The notes beneath the pieces are model-generated. The model ran no database searches. It had not been told where the DNA came from and saw nothing but the letters and a program-made list of their open reading frames with translations. Of a DNA stretch of 64,000 nucleotides, positions 36,150 to 44,304 are shown piece after piece (position 1 is the stretch's first letter; each line of letters opens with the position of its first letter). Made by a program: the position numbers and the translations under genes. Origin of the DNA: G051903925 sp051903925 (lineage in GTDB: Bacteria; Pseudomonadota; Alphaproteobacteria; Zavarziniales; Zavarziniaceae); NCBI RefSeq assembly GCF_051903925.1, contig NZ_CP173678.1:3472001-3536000 (forward strand), given 5' to 3'.

Positions 36150-37358
36150 CTATCCGAACCGGCCGAACAGGGTCTGGGCGATGACGTTGCGCTGGACCTC
36201 GCTGGTGCCGGAATAGATCGTGGCGGCCCGCACGGACAGGTGCTTCGCCATCGCGTGGGCGCCCTGCTCCAGCATGGGCGTGGGCCAGACGCCGGGCATC
36301 CAGGCGGCCGCGGCGTGGGGGCCTGCCACCTCCATGGCCAGCTCGGCCACCCGCTGGTGCAGTTCGCTGCCGACAAGCTTCAGCAGGGACGGCGCCGATG
36401 CTGCGCTGACGTCCGGCCGGCCTGCGGGCAGCGCGTCGCGCTCAAGGGCCTCGAACGCCAGCAGCTCGACCTCCATCGCCGACAGCCGCGCGCCCAGGGC
36501 GGGGTCGGCCTGCGGCCCCAGGTCCTGCAGCGCCGCCTGCGCCCGCCGCCACACCCGGCGCACCAGGGCGGCCGGCGTGTTGTTGGCGCGCGCCAGCTGC
36601 ATCAGCCGCTTGGCCACCGCCCAGCCGTCGCCCTCGGCGCCGATGCGGTTCGCGACGGGCACCCGCACCCCCTCGAAGCGCACCTCGTTGAACTCGTGAT
36701 GCCCGGCAATGTCGATGATCGGCCGGATGGACAGCCCGGGTGACGCCATGTCCAGCAGCAGGAAGGTCAGGCCTTCCTGGGCGCGCGCGGCGGTCGCGGT
36801 GCGGACAATCGCGAACATGCGGTTGGCGTACTGCGCCCCCGTGGTCCAGATCTTGGCCCCGTCCAGCACGTAGTCGGCGCCATCGCGCACGGCCCGGGTG
36901 CGGATTGCCGCCAGGTCCGAACCGGCCCCGGGCTCCGAGAAGCCCTGGCACCACAGGTCGTCGCCCGCCAGGATGGCCGGGATGTAGCGCGCCCGCTGGC
37001 CTGCGTCGCCCAGTTCGATCAGCAGCGGCCCGATGCTGCGTACGCCGGCCGCGAACAGGATCGGCGCATCGTTCTGCGCGCATTCGCGGTCGAACAGGAA
37101 GCGCTGGCGCACCGTCCAGCCCGTCCCGCCATAGGCGACCGGCCAGGTTGGCGCCAGCCAGCCGCGGCGGGCCAGGCGGTGGTACCAGACCCGGCTGGCC
37201 GCGATCTCGGCATGCACGCCGATCGTGCCGCGCCCGGCAGCGCGCAGGTCGGCGGTCAGCTCCCGCGCCAGGAAGCGCCGCACGTCCGCCAGGAACGTGT
37301 CGTCGTCGCCGGTGATCGGGGCTGGGGCGGGGTCTGCCCGCTTGCGCGCTGGTGCCAT
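36150..37358 (-). CDS. Acyl-CoA dehydrogenase family protein
   Basis: A 402-residue flavoenzyme oxidising an acyl-CoA. WPVAYGGTGW, CQGFSEPGAGSDL (flavin-binding) and WTTGAQYANRMF are standard ACAD blocks, and IYSGTSEVQRNVIAQTLFG closes the C-terminal helical domain. The position of the medium-chain enzyme's catalytic Glu (YEGT) is Ser here, as in several branched-chain or steroid-type ACADs, so the base may lie elsewhere. The start at 37358 is an ATG; an in-frame TTG at 37385 is less likely. Divergently placed regulator gene follows at 37434. Confidence 0.9.
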   Translation of the reverse strand: MAPARKRADPAPAPITGDDDTFLADVRRFLARELTADLRAAGRGTIGVHAEIAASRVWYHRLARRGWLAPTWPVAYGGTGWTVRQRFLFDRECAQNDAPILFAAGVRSIGPLLIELGDAGQRARYIPAILAGDDLWCQGFSEPGAGSDLAAIRTRAVRDGADYVLDGAKIWTTGAQYANRMFAIVRTATAARAQEGLTFLLLDMASPGLSIRPIIDIAGHHEFNEVRFEGVRVPVANRIGAEGDGWAVAKRLMQLARANNTPAALVRRVWRRAQAALQDLGPQADPALGARLSAMEVELLAFEALERDALPAGRPDVSAASAPSLLKLVGSELHQRVAELAMEVAGPHAAAAWMPGVWPTPMLEQGAHAMAKHLSVRAATIYSGTSEVQRNVIAQTLFGRFG

Positions 37359-37433
37359 GGTCCTGTCCCTTCGTTTTCGGGACAAGCGTCCGGGATGCCG
37401 GTGCGCCAGGCCTTGCGCCAGATCAAACCGGTC

Positions 37434-38384
37434 TCAGCCAACAAGGTCACAGCGCGCCGCGAAGGCCCAGAACGCCTGGGCCGCCGGGCGCTGCTCGCCT
37501 GGGCGGCGGATCAGCGCAAGCTCGGTCACGACATCAAGGCCCGCAACCGGCCGCGCCACCATCGGCGCCTTCTCGCGGCCCAGGCCCGCCGTGTCGAACC
37601 AGCCAAGCGTGACGGCCGCGATGCGGAAGGTCTGGGCGTAATGCTCCACGGCGATCTGGTTGCGCTCCGGCGGCGTGAGCAGGACGGCACCGGCGGCGCT
37701 GAGCGGACCGGACAGGTCGTCGACCAGCGCCGGCCCATGCTCCCGGTCCAGCAGGGCCACGCGCTGCCCCGCCAGATCCGACAGCTGCAGCACGCTCTGG
37801 CGCGCCAGGGGGCTTTCCGCCGGCAGCAGCATGGCGACGGCCCGCGTCTGCAGCGTCAGGCGCTCGAAGCCGGGGGGGATGACCGTCTCGAACATCGCGC
37901 GCTCGGGCCGCAGGGCCCGCTCGTCCGCCACCGGTGGCAGGCCCAGGACCAGGGCAAGGTCGATCTCGCCCCGCACCAGGTCGCGATAGAGCAGGGTCTG
38001 GTTCCGGTTCGTGATCTCCAGGGCCGTCGCCGGAAAGGCCGCGGTAAAGCCGTCGGTCAACGCCATCCGCTCCGGGATGTGCAGGGTATAGACGGCGGTG
38101 CCGACGCGCAGTTCGTTGGAGCGGATGTCCTTGGCGATGCGCTTCATGCGCTCGGTCTCGGCCACGACGTGCCGGGCCTCGTGGATGAAGCTTGCCCCCT
38201 GCGGCGTCAATGCCACCTTGCGGCTGTCGCGGATGAACAGGTCGAAACCCAGGAGACGCTCTAGTTCCCGCACCTGGGCCGAGAGCGAGGGCTGCGAGAC
38301 ATGCAGGCGGCTTGCCGCACGCGTGAACGAGCTTTCCTCTGCGACGGCGATGAAATAGCGCAGCGGCTTGGCATCCAGGTCCAT
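37434..38384 (-). CDS. LysR-family transcriptional regulator
   Basis: A 316-residue regulator. The N-terminal helix-turn-helix (about 8-66) includes SSFTRAASRLHVSQPSLSAQVRELE, with the linker helix and an effector domain with a LysR substrate-binding fold after residue 90. It faces the membrane protein/Ldi-like operon starting at 38601 across a 216-bp gap that contains a 15-bp palindrome (38412-38426) of LysR-box type. The probable targets are therefore its own gene and the divergent operon. The acyl-CoA dehydrogenase follows in the same direction. Confidence 0.93.
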   Translation of the reverse strand: MDLDAKPLRYFIAVAEESSFTRAASRLHVSQPSLSAQVRELERLLGFDLFIRDSRKVALTPQGASFIHEARHVVAETERMKRIAKDIRSNELRVGTAVYTLHIPERMALTDGFTAAFPATALEITNRNQTLLYRDLVRGEIDLALVLGLPPVADERALRPERAMFETVIPPGFERLTLQTRAVAMLLPAESPLARQSVLQLSDLAGQRVALLDREHGPALVDDLSGPLSAAGAVLLTPPERNQIAVEHYAQTFRIAAVTLGWFDTAGLGREKAPMVARPVAGLDVVTELALIRRPGEQRPAAQAFWAFAARCDLVG

Positions 38385-38411
38385 GCTCGACCCTCCGATC
38401 GAGGTAGATCA

Positions 38412-38426
38412 ATAGGCAATGCCTAT
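38412..38426. promoter_or_regulatory. LysR-type operator candidate
   Basis: ATAGGC-AAT-GCCTAT is a perfect palindrome matching the T-N11-A rule, 28 bp upstream of the LysR start codon and 175 bp before the divergent operon. This is the usual place for an autoregulatory LysR site. Confidence 0.55.
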
Positions 38427-38600
38427 GGCCGGGACAATGCAAATGTATTGGCCCCCGAACAGCGTTTGACCGACCCTGGGCCCGGAAAAGAATGTGCGAC
38501 GGACGACGTGCCGCCCAACGCCTCCGGAAGCTACCGGATTGCAGGATGTGCGCGCGGTGCGGGATGTCGTCGGGGAGTTTGGACAACCAGGACAACGGAC

Positions 38601-38990
38601 ATGGCGTGCTGCGCCTTCGGGCTCTTCCTTCTCAGCCAGATCCTCCTGCCGTTCCGCAGGGTGCGGACGCTTCTGTTCGGGCCTGAGTTGGAACTGGGAT
38701 CACCCGGTGCCCCGAACGCCAGCGTGGCCTGGTCGCTGGGCGACGGTCCGGCAGCGGCCGCAGCAGCGGCCCCGGCGTCGCCGCGACTGGCGCGCCGCAT
38801 GATCGTGGGCCTGGTTGCCACGGAAGTGCTGATGTTCGCCGCCGGCGGCTGGGCCGTGGTGACCCACGGACCGCACTGGATCGCGGAGGCGCATGCCGCA
38901 GTCTTCGGGCCCGACCCCGCCGATGTCCTGTGCCGGGTGGATCCCGCGGGGGATCCGCTGGCCCAGGCGCCGCCGCTGCCGGCCGACTGA
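38601..38990 (+). CDS. Small membrane protein of unknown function
   Basis: A 129-residue protein with two likely transmembrane segments (about 3-20 and 68-92: MIVGLVATEVLMFAAGGWAVV) and a Pro/Ala-rich linker and tail. No family recognised. It lies directly upstream (53 bp) of the Ldi-like gene and on the same strand, opposite the LysR regulator. The ribosome site is weak, so the start is uncertain. It may be a partner of the membrane-anchored enzyme. Confidence 0.5.
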   Translation: MACCAFGLFLLSQILLPFRRVRTLLFGPELELGSPGAPNASVAWSLGDGPAAAAAAAPASPRLARRMIVGLVATEVLMFAAGGWAVVTHGPHWIAEAHAAVFGPDPADVLCRVDPAGDPLAQAPPLPAD

Positions 38991-39043
38991 CAGAGACCGC
39001 GTACACGCGACCAGAAAACGCGCGACCAAGGGGAGGTGCCGCC

Positions 39044-40981
39044 ATGAGTGTCCTGGAATTCGATCGGGTGGGCGCAGCCCCCCTGCCCCAGCCTGGGCAG
39101 ACGGGGCCGGTCACGGCCGCGCGCCTGCGCCGCACCTATTTCGTCTATGCCCTGGCCTGCCTGGTCGGCATCACGCCGGTCGTCCTGCAGGCCCCCACCT
39201 TCTGGCAGGCGGCGGGCATGGGCCTGTTCATGCCGGGTGCTGGCTTCCTGGCGGTCGGCGGCTGGGCCATGCTCCTGTTCCCCGTCTTTGTCGGCCTGTT
39301 CGCGTTGTCGCTGGTCGCATGGTTCTGGGCGGGGATGGTCGTGGCGCCGGCGACGGTGTGGCTGGGCTCGGCCCTGCTGGCCGGGGCCTTCGCCGGGCCG
39401 CAGGTCTGGCTGCCCGGCGTCTTCCTGGCGCCGGTCGCGGCGTTGGCGACCCTGGCCTGGTTCCGGCTGCGGCGCGCCCAGCGGGATGCCAAGGGACGCG
39501 AGGCTTTTGCCTTCCGCCAGGGCTTCGTCGCCGAGTCGGTGAAGGAAGTGGCGGCGCAGGTGCCGGCGACGATGGTTGCCAACGCCGAGCGCGAGCTGCA
39601 GCCGGACCAGCTGGCGGCGGCGCGCTACCTGCTCGACCGGGCGCTGCAGCCGATCCCGGAATGGAACGGCTTCGACGTGATCGACCAGTTTCAGCCGGCG
39701 GCCCTGCGTTACCAGATCAACCACATGGGCTTTGCTCTGGCCAACTACCAGGGCAGCTACGCGCCAAACTTCTCAGGCTACCTGGGCGAGGCGCAGCGCA
39801 ACCTGATCGACAAGTACCTGCTGCGCAAGGTCTGGGGCTATTGGGTCTATGAGTCCTGCTGGGGCCACCTGAACTTCACGAACTGGGACCCGGCCAACAA
39901 GGACAACATCATGCTGACCGGCTGGTTTGGCATGCATGTCGGCGCCTATATGCTGAATTCGGGCGACCGCCGCTATGCCGAGCCGGGCAGCCTGACCTTC
40001 CGGCTGAACGACAGGACCAGCTATGTGCACGACATCCACACGATCATCGGATCGGTGGTGTGGAACTTCAACACCAACCCCTTCTGCCTCTATCCGTGCG
40101 AGCCGAACTGGATCTATCCGATCTGCAACCACTACGGCATGAGCTCGCTGGCGGTCCATGACCGGCTTTTCGGCACGACCCATGTGCGGGACATCCTGCC
40201 CCGCTTCACCGAGAAGATGGACACCGAGTTCACGGACGCCAGCGGCACGCTGATCGGCCTGCGCTCGGAACTGACGGGGTTCGAGGCGCCCTTCCCCCAT
40301 GGCGATGCCGGCTTTGCGCCGTTCGCCAACATCTTCGCGCCCGCCCGCGCGCAGCGGCAGTGGGCGATCGCGCGCAAGGAACTGGCCTTTGTCATGGCGC
40401 CGGGCAAGGACGGCCGCACCCGCATCACCCTGCCCAAGCGGGGTCCGATGGACAGTGTCGATCCCGGCAACTACAGGCCCGGCAATACGCCGGCCTATGC
40501 CTCGATCCTGAAGGCCGCGCGCGAGTTCGGCGAGGAAGCGATCGCCGACGCGGCTCTTGCCTCCCTGGCGGAGGATTGCGGCGAGACGTGGGACGGCGGC
40601 GTACTGCGCTATACCAAGGGCTCGAACCTGGCCAATGTCGTCGCGGCCGAGGCGCGCCTGATGCGGACCGGTGACTTCCGCCGCGTCTTTGTCGAGGGGC
40701 CGCCGGCACACGTCTTCAATGGGCCATTGCTGACCGGTGTTGCCTATCCCGATGTCCTGGTGGCGCGCGCCTGGAGCGACGGCGCCGACCTCGACCTCGT
40801 CCTGCGCCCGGGTCGCGGCGATGGCCCGCAGCTGCTGCACTTCGAGCGCCTCAAGCCCGGCCTCGCCTATGACCTGACGGGCGACGCCACCGGTACGGTC
40901 ATCGCCGATGCGCAGGGCAAGGCCCAGGCGACTGTCACGCTCAAGGGGCGCACGGCGCTGCGCCTTGTGCCGCGAGCCTAG
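39044..40981 (+). CDS. Membrane-anchored linalool dehydratase/isomerase-like protein
   Basis: A 645-residue protein: an N-terminal membrane part with about four helices (25-140), then a soluble (alpha/alpha)6-barrel domain resembling Castellaniella Ldi. The blocks KVWGYW, ENIM-like DNIM, GDRRY and VHDRLFGT align with Ldi. Both active-site cysteines are kept with the exact spacing CEPNWIYPIC (Cys352, Cys361; Ldi Cys171/Cys180). The catalytic His129 of Ldi aligns with Trp294, while His298 lies four residues on. A strong GGGGAGGTG ribosome site supports the start. A tertiary or terpenoid alcohol substrate is possible but unproven. Confidence 0.72.
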   Translation: MSVLEFDRVGAAPLPQPGQTGPVTAARLRRTYFVYALACLVGITPVVLQAPTFWQAAGMGLFMPGAGFLAVGGWAMLLFPVFVGLFALSLVAWFWAGMVVAPATVWLGSALLAGAFAGPQVWLPGVFLAPVAALATLAWFRLRRAQRDAKGREAFAFRQGFVAESVKEVAAQVPATMVANAERELQPDQLAAARYLLDRALQPIPEWNGFDVIDQFQPAALRYQINHMGFALANYQGSYAPNFSGYLGEAQRNLIDKYLLRKVWGYWVYESCWGHLNFTNWDPANKDNIMLTGWFGMHVGAYMLNSGDRRYAEPGSLTFRLNDRTSYVHDIHTIIGSVVWNFNTNPFCLYPCEPNWIYPICNHYGMSSLAVHDRLFGTTHVRDILPRFTEKMDTEFTDASGTLIGLRSELTGFEAPFPHGDAGFAPFANIFAPARAQRQWAIARKELAFVMAPGKDGRTRITLPKRGPMDSVDPGNYRPGNTPAYASILKAAREFGEEAIADAALASLAEDCGETWDGGVLRYTKGSNLANVVAAEARLMRTGDFRRVFVEGPPAHVFNGPLLTGVAYPDVLVARAWSDGADLDLVLRPGRGDGPQLLHFERLKPGLAYDLTGDATGTVIADAQGKAQATVTLKGRTALRLVPRA

Positions 40982-41110
40982 ACCGGCGCGGCTGCAAGTC
41001 CCCAGGGCCTGAGGATTCCCTCCCCTCGGCCCGCCAGCCTCCTTGGTCCGTTGCGGATGACAGCGACGGACCAAGGAGGCACACTTGCCGTCAAGGGAGG
41101 AATAAGAAGC

Positions 41111-41956
41111 ATGAGTGTCGTGATTACCGATGAGATGCGTCGCCGCTATGCCCATGACGGGGTGGTCTGCCTGCCGGGGGCGCTCGACGCACGGGCGATG
41201 GACCTGGCCCGCGCGGCGTTCGACTGGAGCATGGACAATCCCAGCACCTCGGCCTCGACCTTCGAGACGCGGGCCCAGAATGCCGGCCGGTTCTACCAGG
41301 ACCTGGCCAATGGCGAGGCGCTGCCCGCCTATCGCAGCCTGATCGAGCAGACCAACGTTGCCGACATCGTGGCCGACCTGTGGGGCGCCAGCGACGTCTG
41401 GTTCATGTACGAGCAGGTCTTCCTCAAGGAAGGCGGCAACAGCCGGCGCACCCCCTGGCACCAGGACACCTCCTACCTGCCGATCGAGGGCGACGAGATC
41501 GCCGTGATGTGGATCAGCTTCGATCCCGTGAAGCAGGCGGATTCGCTGGAGTTCGTGCGCGGCTCGCACCGCGGCGTGCTCTATAACGGGTCGGCGTTCG
41601 ACCCGGATGACGACACCGTGCCGCTCTATCCGACAGGCACCATGCCGCGCCTGCCGGATATCGAGGCCGACCGCGCGAAGTTCGACATCGTCTCCTGGGC
41701 CGTGGAGCCGGGCGACGTGGTCGTGTTCCACCCCTCCGTGATGCACGGCGGCGCGCCGACCCATCCGGGCGGTCGCCGGCGCACGCTGTCGCTCCGCTTC
41801 TTCGGCAACAAGACAATCTATGTCTCGCGCCCGAACGAGGGGATGCTGAACGCGCCGGACGTCCCAGAGAACATGTTCAGCCAGGTCGCCCGCACCCTGA
41901 AGCATGGCGACCCGTTCCGCCACGCCCGCTTCCCCAAGCTGCGCCCCGCGGCTTGA
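41111..41956 (+). CDS. Phytanoyl-CoA dioxygenase family protein
   Basis: A 281-residue Fe(II)/2-oxoglutarate oxygenase. The metal triad is His117-x-Asp119 (WHQDTSY) with the distal His212 (VMHGG), and Arg in GGRRRTLSL (about 222-226) binds 2-oxoglutarate. The ATG at 41111 follows GGGAGGAATAAG. Members hydroxylate acyl-CoAs or free small molecules. The position straight after the Ldi-like gene (129 bp) suggests a shared pathway. A palindromic repeat separates it from the thiolase. Confidence 0.88.
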   Translation: MSVVITDEMRRRYAHDGVVCLPGALDARAMDLARAAFDWSMDNPSTSASTFETRAQNAGRFYQDLANGEALPAYRSLIEQTNVADIVADLWGASDVWFMYEQVFLKEGGNSRRTPWHQDTSYLPIEGDEIAVMWISFDPVKQADSLEFVRGSHRGVLYNGSAFDPDDDTVPLYPTGTMPRLPDIEADRAKFDIVSWAVEPGDVVVFHPSVMHGGAPTHPGGRRRTLSLRFFGNKTIYVSRPNEGMLNAPDVPENMFSQVARTLKHGDPFRHARFPKLRPAA

Positions 41957-41970
41957 GGACGTAGAGAGCC

Positions 41971-42074
41971 ACCTCATCCTGAGGTGCCCCGAAGGGGCCT
42001 CGAAGGATCGGCCACCCGGGCTCCGGTTGCCCATCCTTCGAGGCTCCGCTTCGCTCCGCACCTCAGGATGAGGT
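41971..42074. repeat. Long palindromic repeat, CCTCATCCTGAGGTGC type
   Basis: The outer arms ACCTCATCCTGAGGTGC (41971-41987) and GCACCTCAGGATGAGGT (42058-42074) pair perfectly over 17 bp. The inner CCTCGAAGGAT/ATCCTTCGAGG arms (around 41998-42008 and 42033-42043) pair too. The whole forms a cruciform-prone element of 104 bp, a type widely dispersed in alphaproteobacteria. It sits 35 bp before the thiolase start. Confidence 0.85.
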
Positions 42075-42108
42075 CGGAATTATTGTCAGGTCAGCCCCGA
42101 GGACCTTC

Positions 42109-43308
42109 ATGCCCGACGCCCATTCCGCAAAAGACCCCGTCGTCATCGCCGCCTATGCCCGCACGCCGATGGGCGGGTTCCAGGGCAGCCTGTCGGCGGT
42201 CAAGGCAACCGACCTGGGCGCCATCGCCGTGAAGGCAGCGCTTGAGCGCGCCAAGGTGGATGGCGCCCAGGTCGAACAGATCTACATGGGCTGCGTCCTG
42301 CCGGCCGGCCTGGGCCAGGCCCCGGCGCGGCAGGCGGCGCTGGGTGCCGGCCTTGGCCTTCATGTCGAGGCGACGACGCTCAACAAGATGTGCGGCTCCG
42401 GCATGCAGGCGGCGATCATGGCGCATGACGCCCTGGCCGCCGGATCCGCCCACATCATCGTGGCAGGCGGCATGGAGAGCATGACCAATGCGCCCTACCT
42501 GCTGGCCAAGCACCGCGCCGGCGCCCGCATCGGCCACGACAAGATCAGCGACAGCATGTACCTGGACGGCCTGGAGGACGCCTATTCGCCGGGCAAGCTG
42601 ATGGGCGCCTTCGCCGAGGATGCGGCGCGGTCCTACCAGTTCACGCGGGAGGCGCAGGACGCCTATGCCGTGGAGAGCCTGAAGCGGGCACAGGCGGCGA
42701 CCGCCTCCGGCGCGTTCGCGCGGGAGATCACGCCGGTCACCGTCCAGGGTCGCAAGGGTGCTGAGACCGTCTCGATCGACGAGCAGCCGGGCAAGGCCGA
42801 TTTCGCCAAGATCCCGACGCTGAAGCCCGCCTTTGCCAAGGACGGGACCATCACGGCGGCGAACGCTTCCTCCATCTCCGACGGCGCGGCTGCCCTGGTG
42901 ATGACGCGCGAGTCGGTCGCCAACGCGCTGGGCCTGCCGGTCGTTGCCCGCGTCGTCGCCCATGCCGCCCACGCGCACGAGCCGGGCCTGTTCACCACGG
43001 CGCCGGTGCCGGCCATGCAGAAGGCGTTGAAGAAGGCCGGCTGGTCGGCGGCGGACGTCGACCTGTTCGAGGTCAACGAGGCGTTCGCCGTGGTCGCCAT
43101 GATCGCGATGCGGGAACTCGACATCCCGCACGAGAAGCTGAACGTGAACGGCGGGGCCTGTGCGCTCGGCCATCCGATCGGGGCATCGGGCGCGCGGATC
43201 CTGGCGACGCTGCTGGCGGCACTTCAGGAACGCGGCGGCAGGCGGGGACTGGCCTCGCTCTGCATCGGTGGCGGGGAGGCGACGGCGATGGCCGTCGAAC
43301 TGGCATGA
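42109..43308 (+). CDS. Acetyl-CoA C-acetyltransferase (thiolase)
   Basis: A 399-residue thiolase of the biosynthetic/degradative type II family. The nucleophile Cys95 is in LNKMCGSGMQ. The NVNGGACALGHPIGASGAR block (around residue 345-363) holds the catalytic His, and LCIGGGEA near the C terminus holds the second Cys. It could cleave acetoacetyl-CoA or make it for polyhydroxybutyrate; no phaB or phaC lies near. It overlaps the transglutaminase-like gene by 4 bp. Confidence 0.95.
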   Translation: MPDAHSAKDPVVIAAYARTPMGGFQGSLSAVKATDLGAIAVKAALERAKVDGAQVEQIYMGCVLPAGLGQAPARQAALGAGLGLHVEATTLNKMCGSGMQAAIMAHDALAAGSAHIIVAGGMESMTNAPYLLAKHRAGARIGHDKISDSMYLDGLEDAYSPGKLMGAFAEDAARSYQFTREAQDAYAVESLKRAQAATASGAFAREITPVTVQGRKGAETVSIDEQPGKADFAKIPTLKPAFAKDGTITAANASSISDGAAALVMTRESVANALGLPVVARVVAHAAHAHEPGLFTTAPVPAMQKALKKAGWSAADVDLFEVNEAFAVVAMIAMRELDIPHEKLNVNGGACALGHPIGASGARILATLLAALQERGGRRGLASLCIGGGEATAMAVELA

Positions 43309-43979
43309 GCGCCGTGGCAAAGGTGGCCGACCCGACCCTGGCCAGCACCTGGTTCATCGACGCCGACGACGCCAAGGTCCGGGCCTTTGCCGCCAAGGCG
43401 GTCGAGGGGGTGGAGGGGGAGAAGGCGCGCGCCCTCGCCCTCTACTACGCGGTGCGCGACCAGATCCGCTACGACCCTTACAAGGTCGACTATTCGAAGC
43501 CGGGGTTCCGCGCCAGCCGCTGCCTGGAGACGGGCAATGGCTTCTGCATCACCAAGGCGGCTTTGCTGGCGGCGGTGGCGCGTGCGGAAGGGATCCCGGC
43601 GCGGCTGGGTTTCGCCGACGTGCGCAACCACCTGACCACCGACCGGATGAAGGAACAGATGAAGACGGACCTGTTCGTCTTCCACGGCTTCACCGAGCTG
43701 TTCCTGGACGGCAAGTGGGTGAAGGCAACGCCCGCCTTCAACCTGGCCCTGTGCGAAAAGGTGGGGGTCAAGCCGCTGGAGTTCGATGGCGAGACCGATT
43801 CGATTTTCCACCCGTTCGACAATTCCGGGCGCAAGCACATGGAATATGTGCGCGAACGCGGCACCTATGACGACCTGCCCTATGACGAGATCATGACGAC
43901 CTTTACCGAAGTGTACGGGCCGATGGTCACCACGATCTCTGGCGATGGCGATTTCGCGGCCGAGGCAAAGGCCGGCTGA
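43305..43979 (+). CDS. Transglutaminase-like cysteine protease-fold protein
   Basis: A 224-residue cytosolic protein of the transglutaminase-like superfamily. The Cys81 (ETGNGFCITKA) and His127 (FVFHGFTEL) of the catalytic pair are clear. The usual Asp of the third site (WVPLDP) aligns with Thr in WVKATPAF, a variation seen within this subfamily by memory but worth testing. Activity as a peptidase or amidase is possible. It is translationally coupled to the thiolase and ends at a good terminator. Confidence 0.82.
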   Translation: MSAVAKVADPTLASTWFIDADDAKVRAFAAKAVEGVEGEKARALALYYAVRDQIRYDPYKVDYSKPGFRASRCLETGNGFCITKAALLAAVARAEGIPARLGFADVRNHLTTDRMKEQMKTDLFVFHGFTELFLDGKWVKATPAFNLALCEKVGVKPLEFDGETDSIFHPFDNSGRKHMEYVRERGTYDDLPYDEIMTTFTEVYGPMVTTISGDGDFAAEAKAG

Positions 43980-44002
43980 CGCGTCGGCGCAGGGCAAGCG
44001 AA

Positions 44003-44037
44003 CAAGGGCCGCGCCGCAAGCGCGGCCCTTGTTTTTT
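44003..44037 (+). terminator. Rho-independent terminator after the thiolase/transglutaminase operon
   Basis: CAAGGGCCGCGC (44003-44014) pairs with GCGCGGCCCTTG (44020-44031) in a perfect 12-bp stem with a 5-nt loop and is followed by TTTTTT. It ends the transcript 24 bp after the stop codon. Confidence 0.93.
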
Positions 44038-44304
44038 GCAGCGCAGGAAAATCCCGTGCTGCACGTGCCATGCTCGATCCACGACGGGCAATCGAAACCA
44101 TGCGCATCCCCCCCGGCATCCTGACCGCTTCCGGCACCGTACACGCTTCGTTACAGGCCGGCGCTTGACGCGGCCGGGATGTGGGGGCGCCATCCGTCCC
44201 CGATGGTGAAATGCCGCACGCCTTGCTGCGGCTGGTGAGCAGGGACCGACAATGGCGCAGGGATTCAGGGGGACGGGGGCGGGCGACGCTGGCGGGGCCC
44301 GCGC
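44038..44304. other. Gene-free leader of the RND efflux operon
   Basis: With the terminator before it, this completes a 325-bp stretch without a convincing gene. Short frames here do not look coding. I see no clear -35/-10 pair, operator palindrome or riboswitch. The promoter of mdtA should be in this stretch. Confidence 0.5.

Noticed and set aside
39044..40981. Annotation as a plain linalool dehydratase
   Set aside because: The His129-equivalent is Trp and there is an added membrane domain, so the same reaction should not be assumed.
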